Assembly: GCF_020991275.1 (NCBI RefSeq)
Contig: NZ_JAJLQY010000003.1
Location: 372,001 to 436,000, forward strand
Source of the DNA: Actinocorallia sp. API 0066
Lineage (GTDB): Bacteria; Actinomycetota; Actinomycetes; Streptosporangiales; Streptosporangiaceae
Length of the DNA: 64,000 nucleotides
Direction: 5' to 3'
In this document: positions 54,775 to 63,302 of the stretch, piece after piece
Layout: every line of letters begins with the position of its first letter
How positions within the stretch are numbered: position 1 is the first letter of the stretch
Program-made: the position numbers and the translations under genes
Notes under the pieces: generated by a model
The model's input: only the letters and a program-made list of their open reading frames with translations
Told to the model about the DNA's origin: nothing
The model's database searches: none

Positions 54775-56397
54775 GTGATCCAGTGGAAGGCCATCGACGA
54801 TCCGGGACAGATCGAGCGCACCATCAAAATGCTCATCCGCAGACTGCACCCCACCGCGCGGGGCATGGACGGGAAGGGCGGTGACGGAGGAGTCGACAGC
54901 TGGATGCCCACCGACCTCAAGCGCCCGGTCATCTTCGAGATCAAGTCCTTCACCAGGCGTTTGAGCGGCTCCCAACGCAAGCAGATCGAGAAGTCCCTCG
55001 CCAACGCCGCAAAGTTCAACCCGATCGTGTGGAGACTGATCATTCCGCTGGAGCACAGCCCGGCAGAGAAGGCGTGGTTCGACGAACTCCAGCAGAAGTA
55101 CCCGAAAACGATCCTGGTGTGGCAGGGCGTTGACTGGCTGGACGAGCAGTTCGCCCGCCACGACGATCTTCGCCGCTACGTCGAGGGCCCAGACTACGGC
55201 CTTCTGACCCGGTGCAAGGAAATGCAACTGGAGCAGGCCGCACTCGCCACCCTGCCGGACCTGAGCGCACGTGTCCGGACACTGCGCGATCGTGCTCAGG
55301 ACATATCGCCGTACTACCGTGTCGACTTCGCCACCCACGAGGGCGGCACGCTCCTGAGAATGACACCGGATCCGTCAGCGGGGTCGATCTCGATCGTGCC
55401 CCGGCTGCAGTTCGCTCCCGACGACGCCGAAGGCACTCACGCCCAGCGGAACCTAGAGAAGGTACTGGCCTACGGAGGCAGCACGACCATCAATGGTCGC
55501 TTCGTGGAGTCGCTCGAGATTCTCGACGCCGGGCGCCTGGTCGAAGAGCTCCGACCCTTTCCTGACAACGACCACCTTCACCTCGCCACTCCGCAGGAGG
55601 CCGCTCCCGCTCCGGTGCCCTGTCAGCTACGGATCCTCACCACCGACGGCCGGTCCTCAGCACACCTCGACGTCGCCCTGACCACCCGCACCACCGGCCG
55701 ACTCGGCATGTCTGCAATCGGAACCGACCCCTACGGTGTCCTCGAAGCAATCCTCCGAGTCAACCATCCGAAGGACGAGAAAATCCGGGGCGGGATGGAG
55801 CTGAACCTGGCGCCGATGACCGGGCAGTGGCCTTCCGCGATCAGGCCCGTGGCCGACCTGCTCATCGCCTCCCAGACCCACCCCACGGTCGAGGTGCTCC
55901 TAGCCGGGAAGCCCGTCGCCCGCGGCACCGCAGACACGCCTCTGCCCATCCCGATCCTCGCCGCTGCACGTCTCGTCTCCCTCTTGGACGACCTCCGGCA
56001 GCTGACCGGAGTCCACTTCCCCACCCCTGCCGAGGTCTCCGCCGGCGACGTGGCAATGCTGACCGCGCTACGCGACCTTCTCAGCTGCGGCAAGGGAACG
56101 CTGCCACGCGGCACCATCTCCATCACCTTCGCCCCCGAGGGCCTGGCAGAAGCCATGAACGTGATCGACACCGACAACTGCGCCCTCACCCTCGACACCA
56201 CCTGGGAACTCGCCTGCGTGGGCCACACCTACCCGCCCGTCGACGTCAGGATCCACAGCGGTCACTTCCTTCTGACCAACCGCCCTGAGCTCCAGGCAGC
56301 CCGCGACTGCGGAAGCCCCGCCACCGCGCGATTCACCTCGGCTGCCGACCACAGCATCGAGATCTATCGGCTGAACACCGACACCTCGACCGGTTGA
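54775..56397 (+). CDS. 540-aa protein with N-terminal Mrr-like nuclease domain
   Basis: The GTG start has GGGGG 8 nt upstream. Residues 1-110 hold MDGKGGDGGVDSWM and PVIFEIKSF, the GxDGGxD...ExK core of Mrr-like restriction endonucleases that act on DNA, followed by WRLIIPLEHSPAEKAWFDELQQKYP and TILVWQGVDWLDEQFARH. The 400-residue remainder is beta-rich in appearance and unrecognised, possibly a target-sensing module. Codon use is normal and the frame is intact. It faces away from the 830-residue protein. Confidence 0.7.
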   Translation: MIQWKAIDDPGQIERTIKMLIRRLHPTARGMDGKGGDGGVDSWMPTDLKRPVIFEIKSFTRRLSGSQRKQIEKSLANAAKFNPIVWRLIIPLEHSPAEKAWFDELQQKYPKTILVWQGVDWLDEQFARHDDLRRYVEGPDYGLLTRCKEMQLEQAALATLPDLSARVRTLRDRAQDISPYYRVDFATHEGGTLLRMTPDPSAGSISIVPRLQFAPDDAEGTHAQRNLEKVLAYGGSTTINGRFVESLEILDAGRLVEELRPFPDNDHLHLATPQEAAPAPVPCQLRILTTDGRSSAHLDVALTTRTTGRLGMSAIGTDPYGVLEAILRVNHPKDEKIRGGMELNLAPMTGQWPSAIRPVADLLIASQTHPTVEVLLAGKPVARGTADTPLPIPILAAARLVSLLDDLRQLTGVHFPTPAEVSAGDVAMLTALRDLLSCGKGTLPRGTISITFAPEGLAEAMNVIDTDNCALTLDTTWELACVGHTYPPVDVRIHSGHFLLTNRPELQAARDCGSPATARFTSAADHSIEIYRLNTDTSTG

Positions 56398-57015
56398 CGG
56401 CGCCAGAGCGCCCGCCGTCAGCCCGTGGGCGCGGCGGGCTCGAAGCTCCCAGCCGACCTGGAGTTGGCGCCTTCGCCTCTGCCCTGTGAGCGGCCGCGTC
56501 GCTCTCGGCCGCTTCCTCGGCGTCGCCTCGCCCAGAGCACCGAATGGTGGCGCCAGATCCTTCCGGAGTCCTTCCTCGCCACCCGACCCGCCCTCTCCAC
56601 CCAGCTCTGCCATGTCGCCATGGCCGCTACATCGCCGCGAGCACCGACGAGAATTAGGACACCACCGGCCTAGTCGGCATGCTCGCCTCCTCCCTAGAGC
56701 AACAGCCTGACGAGGCCCCGACCCGCCGCGGCCACTCCTTCAGCACGAACACCCACAAGCACCAGAACGAAAGCCCGGCTGACGGTCACCTCCACTCGCA
56801 ACAGGGAACACGCAATCATCATCTGAAACAGCGTTCCCAGCCGCACAGGCTCCACCGTAGGGAGCTCAGAGCATCGGCCCTTCGTGTTCTCTTGGCCAGC
56901 CTCACCGATATCAAGCAAAACAGCGAACACAGGGACACAGCGCGTAGTTCAGTCTTACCATCTGCAACAGGCACGGGGGTGCCGTTCGAGTCTGTGTCCT
57001 GCTGATGGGGGCTGG
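56398..57015. other. 618-bp region without a supported gene
   Basis: Neither strand holds a frame with a ribosome site. The last 150 bp before 57016 are less GC-rich and probably carry the promoter of the Gabija-like operon. Confidence 0.4.
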
Positions 57016-58920
57016 GTGTTTCTCGCAGAGGTACGTGCTGAGAACTTTCGGATCTATGGGCCAAAGCAGGTCGGCCCCGAGGAGAAAGCGCATCGCGCGG
57101 ACGCCGCTCTCACAGTGCGGTTCGAGCCGGGGCTGAGCGTGCTGGTGGGCGAGAACGATGGTGGGAAGACCGCGATCGTCGACGCCATCCGGTTGTGCCT
57201 GCTGTCGTCCTCCACCGAGTGGGTCCGGGTGACTTTGGAGGACTTCCACTGCGGGGCCGACAAGCGTGCCGACGAACTCTCCATCACCTGCGTGTTCGAG
57301 GGGATGAGCGCTGAGGAGGCATCGAGCTTCGCGGAGTTCCTCACCTTGGTTCCCAGTCAGAGCCCGCGCCTGTACGTGACGCTACGCGCCCGGATCATGG
57401 ATTCCGCTGGCCCTGGCCGCATCTCGACCAGTATTCGAGCCGGCGAGCTGGGTGACGGCCCTGCGATCGACGGCAATGCCCGTGAACTGCTGCGCACCAC
57501 GTATCTTCGCCCCCTTCGCGACGCCGAGGCATCCCTTCGGGCGGGCCGCGGATCGCGGCTGTCACAGATCCTCCAGCACTACCCGAACATGAAAGCCCAG
57601 AAGGACGATGACTTCGTCCCTGGCGGCGACAAGGCACCGCAGACCCTGGTCGGCATCATCAGACAGGCCGAGCACGGCATCGAGAGCAACACACTTGTGA
57701 GGCAGGCCAGAGACGAACTCGACCGGAGTTACCTGGCCAAGTTCGCCATCGCCGATGACCCGCTGGCGAGCCGCATCAGCGTGGCCACCGGAGCCTCACT
57801 CCAACACATCCTTGAACGGCTGGAGCTCACCTTCGCGCCGGACGGACGCCGCTCGGACGCGACCCGGCACGGGCTCGGCTACAACAACGCGCTGTTCATG
57901 GCCGCGGAACTTCTCCTGCTCGGAAAACACGGCCTCGCCCCGCTGCTGCTCATCGAGGAGCCGGAGGCACACCTGCATCCCCAGCTGCAAAGCCGCATCA
58001 TGGAACTCCTCGCCGAGCGCTCCGCCGCCGACGAGGTGCAGATCATCGTGACCACCCACAGCCCGCACATCGCCTCGACGATCCCCGTCGAACGTCTCAG
58101 CATCGTCTCGCACGGCAGCGTCTACCCGCTCGCCGCCCAGCACACCCGGCTCAACCCCAGCGACTACGCCTTCCTCTCCCGCTTCCTCGACGCCACCAAG
58201 GCCAACCTGTTCTTCGCACGCTCGGTGGCCATGGTCGAGGGAGACGCGGAGGTGATCCTGCTGCCCGCCCTGGCGAAAGCAGCCGGCTACTCCTTCAACC
58301 GCGACGGCGTCAGCGTCGTCAACGTCGGTCATGTGGGACTCTTCCGCTACTCGCGGATCTTCCAGCGGCAGGATGAGCGAGAGCTCCCCATTCCCGTCGC
58401 CTGCATCCGTGACCTCGACATCGCTCCGGCCGGGACCAGCGAGGACCTGCGCAGGAAACTCCCCGATGCGGCGACCATGCCGCCCGAGAAGCACGCCGAG
58501 CATATAAAGAATCTGAACGAACTCGACGGGCAGAGCGTCCGGACCTTCGTCGCCGATCACTGGACCCTGGAGTACGATCTCGCGCGAGCGTCTTGGCCAC
58601 TCGCCAAGATCATGCATCAGGCAGTATCGGCGGCTTCGATCGTCAAGACCCACACCTGGCCGACCGACGGAGAGCGTGACGCGATCTTCGCCGAAGCCGG
58701 CGAGAAGGTCGACTCGTGGCAGCACACCGTTGAGTCGCCCGCAGAGATCGCCGAGGAGATCTTTAGGCCCCTTCGTAAGGAGCACAGCAACGTCAGCAAG
58801 GCGGTCACCGCACAGTTCGCCGTTCACATCCTGACGAACGTGACCGGCAAGCTCTCCCCTGGGGACCTGCCGCCGTATCTGGCAGAGGCGTTCGCGCACC
58901 TGTGCGGGAGCGCTCGATGA
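57016..58920 (+). CDS. gajA: OLD-family ATPase/TOPRIM nuclease (GajA-like)
   Basis: From GTG 57016 the product has 634 residues. An ABC/SMC-like ATPase comes first: AENFRIYGP, Walker A GENDGGKT (45-52), Walker B LLLIEEPEAHLHP (about 310-322) and the switch in TTHSPHI. A TOPRIM domain follows, with MVEGDAEVILLPALAK (metal Glu, about 405) and IRDLDIAP (DxD, about 463). This is the class 2 OLD layout, in which GajA nicks or cuts DNA and its ATPase senses nucleotide pools. It overlaps the UvrD-like helicase gene by 4 bp (ATGA), the defining Gabija pairing. An upstream in-frame start at 56884 lacks support. Confidence 0.8.
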   Translation: MFLAEVRAENFRIYGPKQVGPEEKAHRADAALTVRFEPGLSVLVGENDGGKTAIVDAIRLCLLSSSTEWVRVTLEDFHCGADKRADELSITCVFEGMSAEEASSFAEFLTLVPSQSPRLYVTLRARIMDSAGPGRISTSIRAGELGDGPAIDGNARELLRTTYLRPLRDAEASLRAGRGSRLSQILQHYPNMKAQKDDDFVPGGDKAPQTLVGIIRQAEHGIESNTLVRQARDELDRSYLAKFAIADDPLASRISVATGASLQHILERLELTFAPDGRRSDATRHGLGYNNALFMAAELLLLGKHGLAPLLLIEEPEAHLHPQLQSRIMELLAERSAADEVQIIVTTHSPHIASTIPVERLSIVSHGSVYPLAAQHTRLNPSDYAFLSRFLDATKANLFFARSVAMVEGDAEVILLPALAKAAGYSFNRDGVSVVNVGHVGLFRYSRIFQRQDERELPIPVACIRDLDIAPAGTSEDLRRKLPDAATMPPEKHAEHIKNLNELDGQSVRTFVADHWTLEYDLARASWPLAKIMHQAVSAASIVKTHTWPTDGERDAIFAEAGEKVDSWQHTVESPAEIAEEIFRPLRKEHSNVSKAVTAQFAVHILTNVTGKLSPGDLPPYLAEAFAHLCGSAR

Positions 58921-60899
58921 TAATGCCGTCCCGCACCCGGATCGACCCGTTGGCCCGGCAGCTCGGCCTGACGATCGACGACGACAGGCAGTGGGATTTC
59001 CTTCTCGCCACTGACTCCGTCGACGTTCAGGCGGCTCCGGGCTCCGGCAAGACTAGCCTCGTCGTCCTCAAACTCCTGGCACTCGCCGGGTCATGGGCAG
59101 AGCCTTCACGTGGCATATGCGTGCTCTCCCACACCAATACCGCCAAGCATGAGATCACCGACGGCCTAACGCGCCTACCGGCAGGAGCACGGCTGCTGGA
59201 GTATCCGCACTTCATCGGGACGATCCAGGAATTCACCCATACCTTCCTCGCCCTGCCCGCGATCCGCTCCAAGGGCATCACCGTCGAAAGCATCGATGAT
59301 GAACGCTGCCGTGCAGTCATGGAGCGGGCCCTTGATCGGAGCCCGTACTGGACACTCCGTAGTGCCCTCGAGATGAGTCCCAACCGACGCCCGAAGGCCG
59401 TCGAAGCCACCTACCGCTTCGACCAGAAGACCAGCAGCCTCCAGATCCACGAACCGCCCTACCGGGAGACATCTCGCAGTGGCGCACAACTGATCAAGCT
59501 CAAGGAAGAGGTCAGTTCTCGCGGCATCTACCGCTACGACGACATGTACGCGATCGCAGCCGAGTACCTTCATCTGCACCCCTGGGCAGGGGCAGCCCTG
59601 AGGTTCAGGTTTCCCTATGTCCTCATCGACGAGATGCAGGACACCAGCATCATGCAGGATGAACTGCTCCTCCAGGTCTTCAGCGCCGAAGGGAACGTGA
59701 TTCAGCGCGTCGGCGACGTCAATCAGAGGATCTTCGATGCCAAGAACCGACTGTCTGTCGGTTCCTCGTTTCCCCGGCAAGGCAAGACGATCAATCTCGC
59801 CACCAGTCGTCGCTTCGGCCACGCCATCGCGGAAGTCGCCAGCCGATTCACCGTCAATGAGCCCCAGCAAACCCTCGGCAGCTCAGGTGCGCCAACCGGA
59901 ACCCTCGCCATCATCACCTTCGACGAGGCATCCATCCTCAACGTCACCCCCCGCTTCGAGAAGCTGGCCGCCCAGATCGTCCCACTCGACGTCTTGCGCG
60001 AGCATCCACCGCGGGTTCTCGGCTGGCGCGGCAACCCAGGCGACGGAACAGCTACTCCCCGAGCCATCACCTGCTACGCGCCCCATTACACCCCGCCCCC
60101 CACCCCACGAGGTCCAGGCAGACTACTCGCCCATGTACGTACTGCCCACAACCGCGCCATAACCCACCCAGAAAGACTCCTCGGTGAATCGGCCCAGGAA
60201 CTTTGGGAAGCCATACGCCATTACTCCCGCACCCTGCACCCGAACCGCAGCCAGGAGGCCCTGACAACAGGGCTCCCGCCATTGCGCAACCTCGACCGCA
60301 CCCCGCGTACAGCAGGACACCGAACCCGACTCGCCATCCTCGACATGCTGACAAACCCGCCCTCCTCCGCGCAGGAGTGGTCCGACCAGGTAGCCACGCT
60401 GCTGGCCGCCTTGAGCACGTTGACCGGCTTGGACCACACCACGAACAGCCTTCACGAAGAATGGCTATCATTTCACGACTCGATCGCTCTTCAGGAGACC
60501 GTCGCGACGCCAAGACTGGTCCCCGCGGTTCTCAGCACCACCCACAGCGCGAAAGGCGAAACGCACTCGGCGACTCTGATCCTGGAATGCGTCAACATGC
60601 ATGGGCAGAAACACGATCTCCGCGCGCTCTTGCCATATCTGACCGGGCAACGCACTGAGTACACCCAGCAGAGCACCAGGGAAGCCGCACGACTCGCTTT
60701 CGTCGCGGCAACACGCCCCCGGCATCTTCTGGCTCTCGCAGTTCACCAGGACCCGGCCCAACCCTACCTGGCGAGGTTGGCGGAACTCGGCTGGAAAATG
60801 CACTCGGCTAACGAGCAGATCCCTATCCCCACGCCACGATCTGCAGCCGTCGCAGAACCCTTGTTCGGAACTGGCGATCTGTTCGGTTCCATCCTTTAA
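58917..60899 (+). CDS. gajB: UvrD-like SF1 helicase (GajB-like)
   Basis: The ATG overlaps the GajA-like stop. The 660-residue protein has Walker A QAAPGSGKTS (38-47), motif Ia ICVLSHTNTAKHEI, Walker B YVLIDEMQDTS, motif III QRVGDVNQRIF, a motif IV-like NLATSRRFG, motif V TTHSAKGETHSATLIL and motif VI FVAATRPRHLLALA. It is longer than the reference GajB (about 490 residues), with a variable Pro-rich insert near residues 370-400. With the OLD nuclease it forms a Gabija-type antiphage module at the right end of the island. Confidence 0.8.
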   Translation: MIMPSRTRIDPLARQLGLTIDDDRQWDFLLATDSVDVQAAPGSGKTSLVVLKLLALAGSWAEPSRGICVLSHTNTAKHEITDGLTRLPAGARLLEYPHFIGTIQEFTHTFLALPAIRSKGITVESIDDERCRAVMERALDRSPYWTLRSALEMSPNRRPKAVEATYRFDQKTSSLQIHEPPYRETSRSGAQLIKLKEEVSSRGIYRYDDMYAIAAEYLHLHPWAGAALRFRFPYVLIDEMQDTSIMQDELLLQVFSAEGNVIQRVGDVNQRIFDAKNRLSVGSSFPRQGKTINLATSRRFGHAIAEVASRFTVNEPQQTLGSSGAPTGTLAIITFDEASILNVTPRFEKLAAQIVPLDVLREHPPRVLGWRGNPGDGTATPRAITCYAPHYTPPPTPRGPGRLLAHVRTAHNRAITHPERLLGESAQELWEAIRHYSRTLHPNRSQEALTTGLPPLRNLDRTPRTAGHRTRLAILDMLTNPPSSAQEWSDQVATLLAALSTLTGLDHTTNSLHEEWLSFHDSIALQETVATPRLVPAVLSTTHSAKGETHSATLILECVNMHGQKHDLRALLPYLTGQRTEYTQQSTREAARLAFVAATRPRHLLALAVHQDPAQPYLARLAELGWKMHSANEQIPIPTPRSAAVAEPLFGTGDLFGSIL

Positions 60900-61120
60900 G
60901 CACGAGTACTCGACCGGAGACGGATCGCTCCAGCCCCGGCTCGAACATCCTCGGCCCCGCACGGGCAACAACCACCGTCACAATAGGAATTCGATCGACT
61001 ACAAAAAGCTAGAGGCGGACATCCGACACGCCGGAAGCCCGCCCCAGCAATGAGATCTACATCATATGACATCAATGGCCTGCAAGCCGCGCCAGCCAGC
61101 TCCACAGACCCCGCACCAAA

Positions 61121-61250
61121 CCATGATCACTACCATTCCAACTACCATCGCGGTAGCCAGCAGAACTGTTGAAACCATGAAAACCGCAGGCCAGGCCTAC
61201 AATCCGAGGTCGCGGCTGATGATCAACTTCATGATTTCGTTGGAGCCGGC
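61121..61250. repeat. Right direct repeat of the island (att-like)
   Basis: This copy includes the last 54 bp of the acyl-CoA dehydrogenase gene (61197-61250) and 76 bp of its downstream flank. It matches 45463-45592 in the same orientation. The CTACC-N5-GGTAG hairpin (about 61142-61157) lies in the flank. Together the copies delimit about 15.5 kb. Confidence 0.75.
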
Positions 61251-62342
61251 CCAGATTTTGGTTACTCGGGCGTCGGTCCAGGCTTGGGCGGTGCGGTATT
61301 CGGTCATGTAGCCGTAGCCGCCGTGGAGTTGGACGCAGGTGTCGATGATGGTGTTCTGGACTTCGGCGGACCACCATTTGGCCTTGGCGGCGTCGATGGC
61401 GGTCATGTCGCCGGTGAGGTGGGCGGTCAGGCACTGGTCGACGTAGGCTCGGGTGACTTCGGCCTGGGTGAACAGTTCGGCCAGTTGGAAGGCGTTGTGT
61501 TGGAAGGAGCCGATGGGCCTGCCGAAAGCCTCTCGGGTCTTCACGTACTCCAGGGTCTCTTCGAGGATCTGGGTGGCGTGGGCCAGGTTGGTGACGGCGG
61601 AGCCGATGCGTTCCTGCGGGAGGAGTTTCATCATGGAGATGAAACCCATGCCCTCCTCGCCGATGAGGTTCTCGGCGGGGACGCGGACGTCACTGAAGAA
61701 CAGTTCGGCGGTGTCGGACTCGGGCTGGCCGACCTTGTGGAGTTTACGGCCGCGCTCAAAACCGGGAGTGTCGGCCTCGACCGCGAAAAGGGAAATGCCC
61801 TTGGTGCCCTTGGAAGGGTCGGTGCGGGCCGCGACGATCACCAGGTCGGCGGAGTAGCCGTTGGTGATGAAGGTCTTGCCGCCGTTGATGACCCAGTCGG
61901 AGCCGTCCCTGACCGCGACGGTCTTGAGGGAGGCGAGGTCGGAGCCGCCGGACGGCTCCGTCATGCCGATGGCCGTCCACAGCTCGCCGGTGCAGAAGCG
62001 CGGGAGCCAGCGCCGCCGCTGCTCCTCGGTGGTGAGCTTCACCAGATAGGGGGCGACGATGTCGGCGTGGATGCCGAGGCAGGAGGCGTAGCCCATGGAG
62101 ACCTTGGAGAACTCCTCGTTGGCGACGACGTTGAAGCGGAAGTCGTCAGCACCTGAGCCGCCGTACTCCTCGGGCACCTCAAGCCCGAGAATGCCCAGCT
62201 CGCCCGCTTCGCGCCAGACCTCGCGGTCGATGGAGCGCTGCTCGACGAACTTGGGGTAGTTCGGCTTCAGGACGCGGTCAGCGAAGCCCCGCACCGTGTC
62301 CCTGAAGGCTTCGTGGTCCTCGTTGAACAGCGTCCGGCGCAT
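61197..62342 (-). CDS. Acyl-CoA dehydrogenase
   Basis: The 381-residue flavoprotein from the ATG at 62342 performs alpha,beta-dehydrogenation of an acyl-CoA. Visible are ELWTAIGMTEPSGGSDLASLKT and GSDWVINGGKTFITNGYSADLVIVAART (FAD and substrate contacts), LPQERIGSA, FEET-like LEETLEYVKTREAFGRPIG and QLHGGYGYMTEY. The C-terminal IWAGSNEIMKLIISRDLG lacks the Glu used as base in medium-chain enzymes, so the base probably sits in the EETLEY helix as in long-chain types. The gene is intact, and its 3' end forms the right repeat. A perfect palindrome lies 24 bp upstream. Confidence 0.92.
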   Translation of the reverse strand: MRRTLFNEDHEAFRDTVRGFADRVLKPNYPKFVEQRSIDREVWREAGELGILGLEVPEEYGGSGADDFRFNVVANEEFSKVSMGYASCLGIHADIVAPYLVKLTTEEQRRRWLPRFCTGELWTAIGMTEPSGGSDLASLKTVAVRDGSDWVINGGKTFITNGYSADLVIVAARTDPSKGTKGISLFAVEADTPGFERGRKLHKVGQPESDTAELFFSDVRVPAENLIGEEGMGFISMMKLLPQERIGSAVTNLAHATQILEETLEYVKTREAFGRPIGSFQHNAFQLAELFTQAEVTRAYVDQCLTAHLTGDMTAIDAAKAKWWSAEVQNTIIDTCVQLHGGYGYMTEYRTAQAWTDARVTKIWAGSNEIMKLIISRDLGL

Positions 62343-62366
62343 CTCGGCCCTCCCGGCTCGTCCACC

Positions 62367-62384
62367 ATTAAGCGTTCGCTTAAT
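62367..62384. promoter_or_regulatory. Perfect 18-bp palindrome (TetR-type operator)
   Basis: ATTAAGCG-TT-CGCTTAAT is perfectly symmetrical and lies 24 bp upstream of the acyl-CoA dehydrogenase ATG. It resembles operators of TetR-type fatty-acid and acyl-CoA regulators. No cognate regulator is adjacent, so a distant repressor with other targets is likely. Confidence 0.65.
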
Positions 62385-62457
62385 GTAGCCGACGCCAAGG
62401 GACAGGTCGCCCACGGGGTGCCGTGGGCGACCTATCGGGTGCGGGGTCACAAAATGA

Positions 62458-63300
62458 TCAGCCGGTTTCCAGCGGCAGTGACGGATCGGCCGACCACTCG
62501 GTGAGGGATCCGTCGTAGAGGCGGACGTCGTCGCGGCCCAGGAGGGCGAGCGCGAAAACGGGGATCGTGGCGGAGATCCCCCCACCGCAGTAGGCGACGA
62601 GAGAAGGCTCGCCCCTCAGGGGGGCGAGTTGGGAGGCGAGGTCTTCAGGAGGCAGGAAGCGGCCCTTGTCGTCCAGGAGGGAGCGTGCGGGGGCGTTGAC
62701 GCTGCCTGGGATGCGGCCCGGACGGCTGTAGGAGGTGACGCCCTCTCCCCGGAACGCCTCTGGTGCAAGCGCGTTGATCAAGCAGGACGATCCGCTTGCG
62801 ACGATCTCCTCCACGTCCGCGCGGGTGGCCACAAGGTGGGGTCGTGGACGCGCGGTGAAGGTGGTCGGCGCGTACCCGGTGGGGCGGCCGGACGCGACAG
62901 GCAGGCCCGCGGCCTTCCAGGCGGGCAGGCCGCCGTCCAGGACGCTGACGGCGTCGAAGCCGAAGTGGCGCAGCAGCCACCACAGCCGGGTCGCCCACAT
63001 GGGGCTCTCCTGCGCGTACACGACGACGTGGGCGCCCGGCCCTATCCCGAGCCGTCCGGCCGCCTCGGCGAAGCGCTCGGGGGACGGGAGGGTGAAGGGC
63101 AGGGTGTCGGGGGCGGCGAGGTCTCCGGCGAGGTCGGCGAAACCCGCTCCCGGCAGGTGGGCGTCCTCGTAGGACGAGCGGCCGCTTTCGGGCGTGTAGG
63201 GGCCGCCTCCCGGAGGACGGGTGAGGCGGACCGTCGTATCGAAGATCCGCAGGGTGGGGTCGTCCAGGCGGGCCGCGAGGTCGGCGGGGGTGATCAGCAT
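62458..63300 (-). CDS. Sulfurtransferase with two rhodanese domains
   Basis: The 280-residue protein has an inactive N-terminal rhodanese domain (LRIFDTTVRL, HLPGAGFADL, HVVVYAQESPMWATRLWWLLRHFGF) and a C-terminal one with the active Cys in AYCGGGISA. It transfers sulfur from thiosulfate or 3-mercaptopyruvate to cyanide or thiol acceptors. The loop CGGGIS differs from the CGSGVTA of mercaptopyruvate enzymes, so the donor is uncertain. It follows the flavin monooxygenase gene by 2 bp, suggesting a sulfur-assimilation or organosulfur operon. Confidence 0.87.
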   Translation of the reverse strand: MLITPADLAARLDDPTLRIFDTTVRLTRPPGGGPYTPESGRSSYEDAHLPGAGFADLAGDLAAPDTLPFTLPSPERFAEAAGRLGIGPGAHVVVYAQESPMWATRLWWLLRHFGFDAVSVLDGGLPAWKAAGLPVASGRPTGYAPTTFTARPRPHLVATRADVEEIVASGSSCLINALAPEAFRGEGVTSYSRPGRIPGSVNAPARSLLDDKGRFLPPEDLASQLAPLRGEPSLVAYCGGGISATIPVFALALLGRDDVRLYDGSLTEWSADPSLPLETG

Positions 63301-63302
63301 GC

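Noticed and set aside
45463-61250. An integrase gene belonging to the island
   Set aside because: I looked for tyrosine recombinase (RxxR...HxxR...Y) or serine recombinase motifs in all frames and saw none. The island may depend on an outside integrase or may have lost its own.
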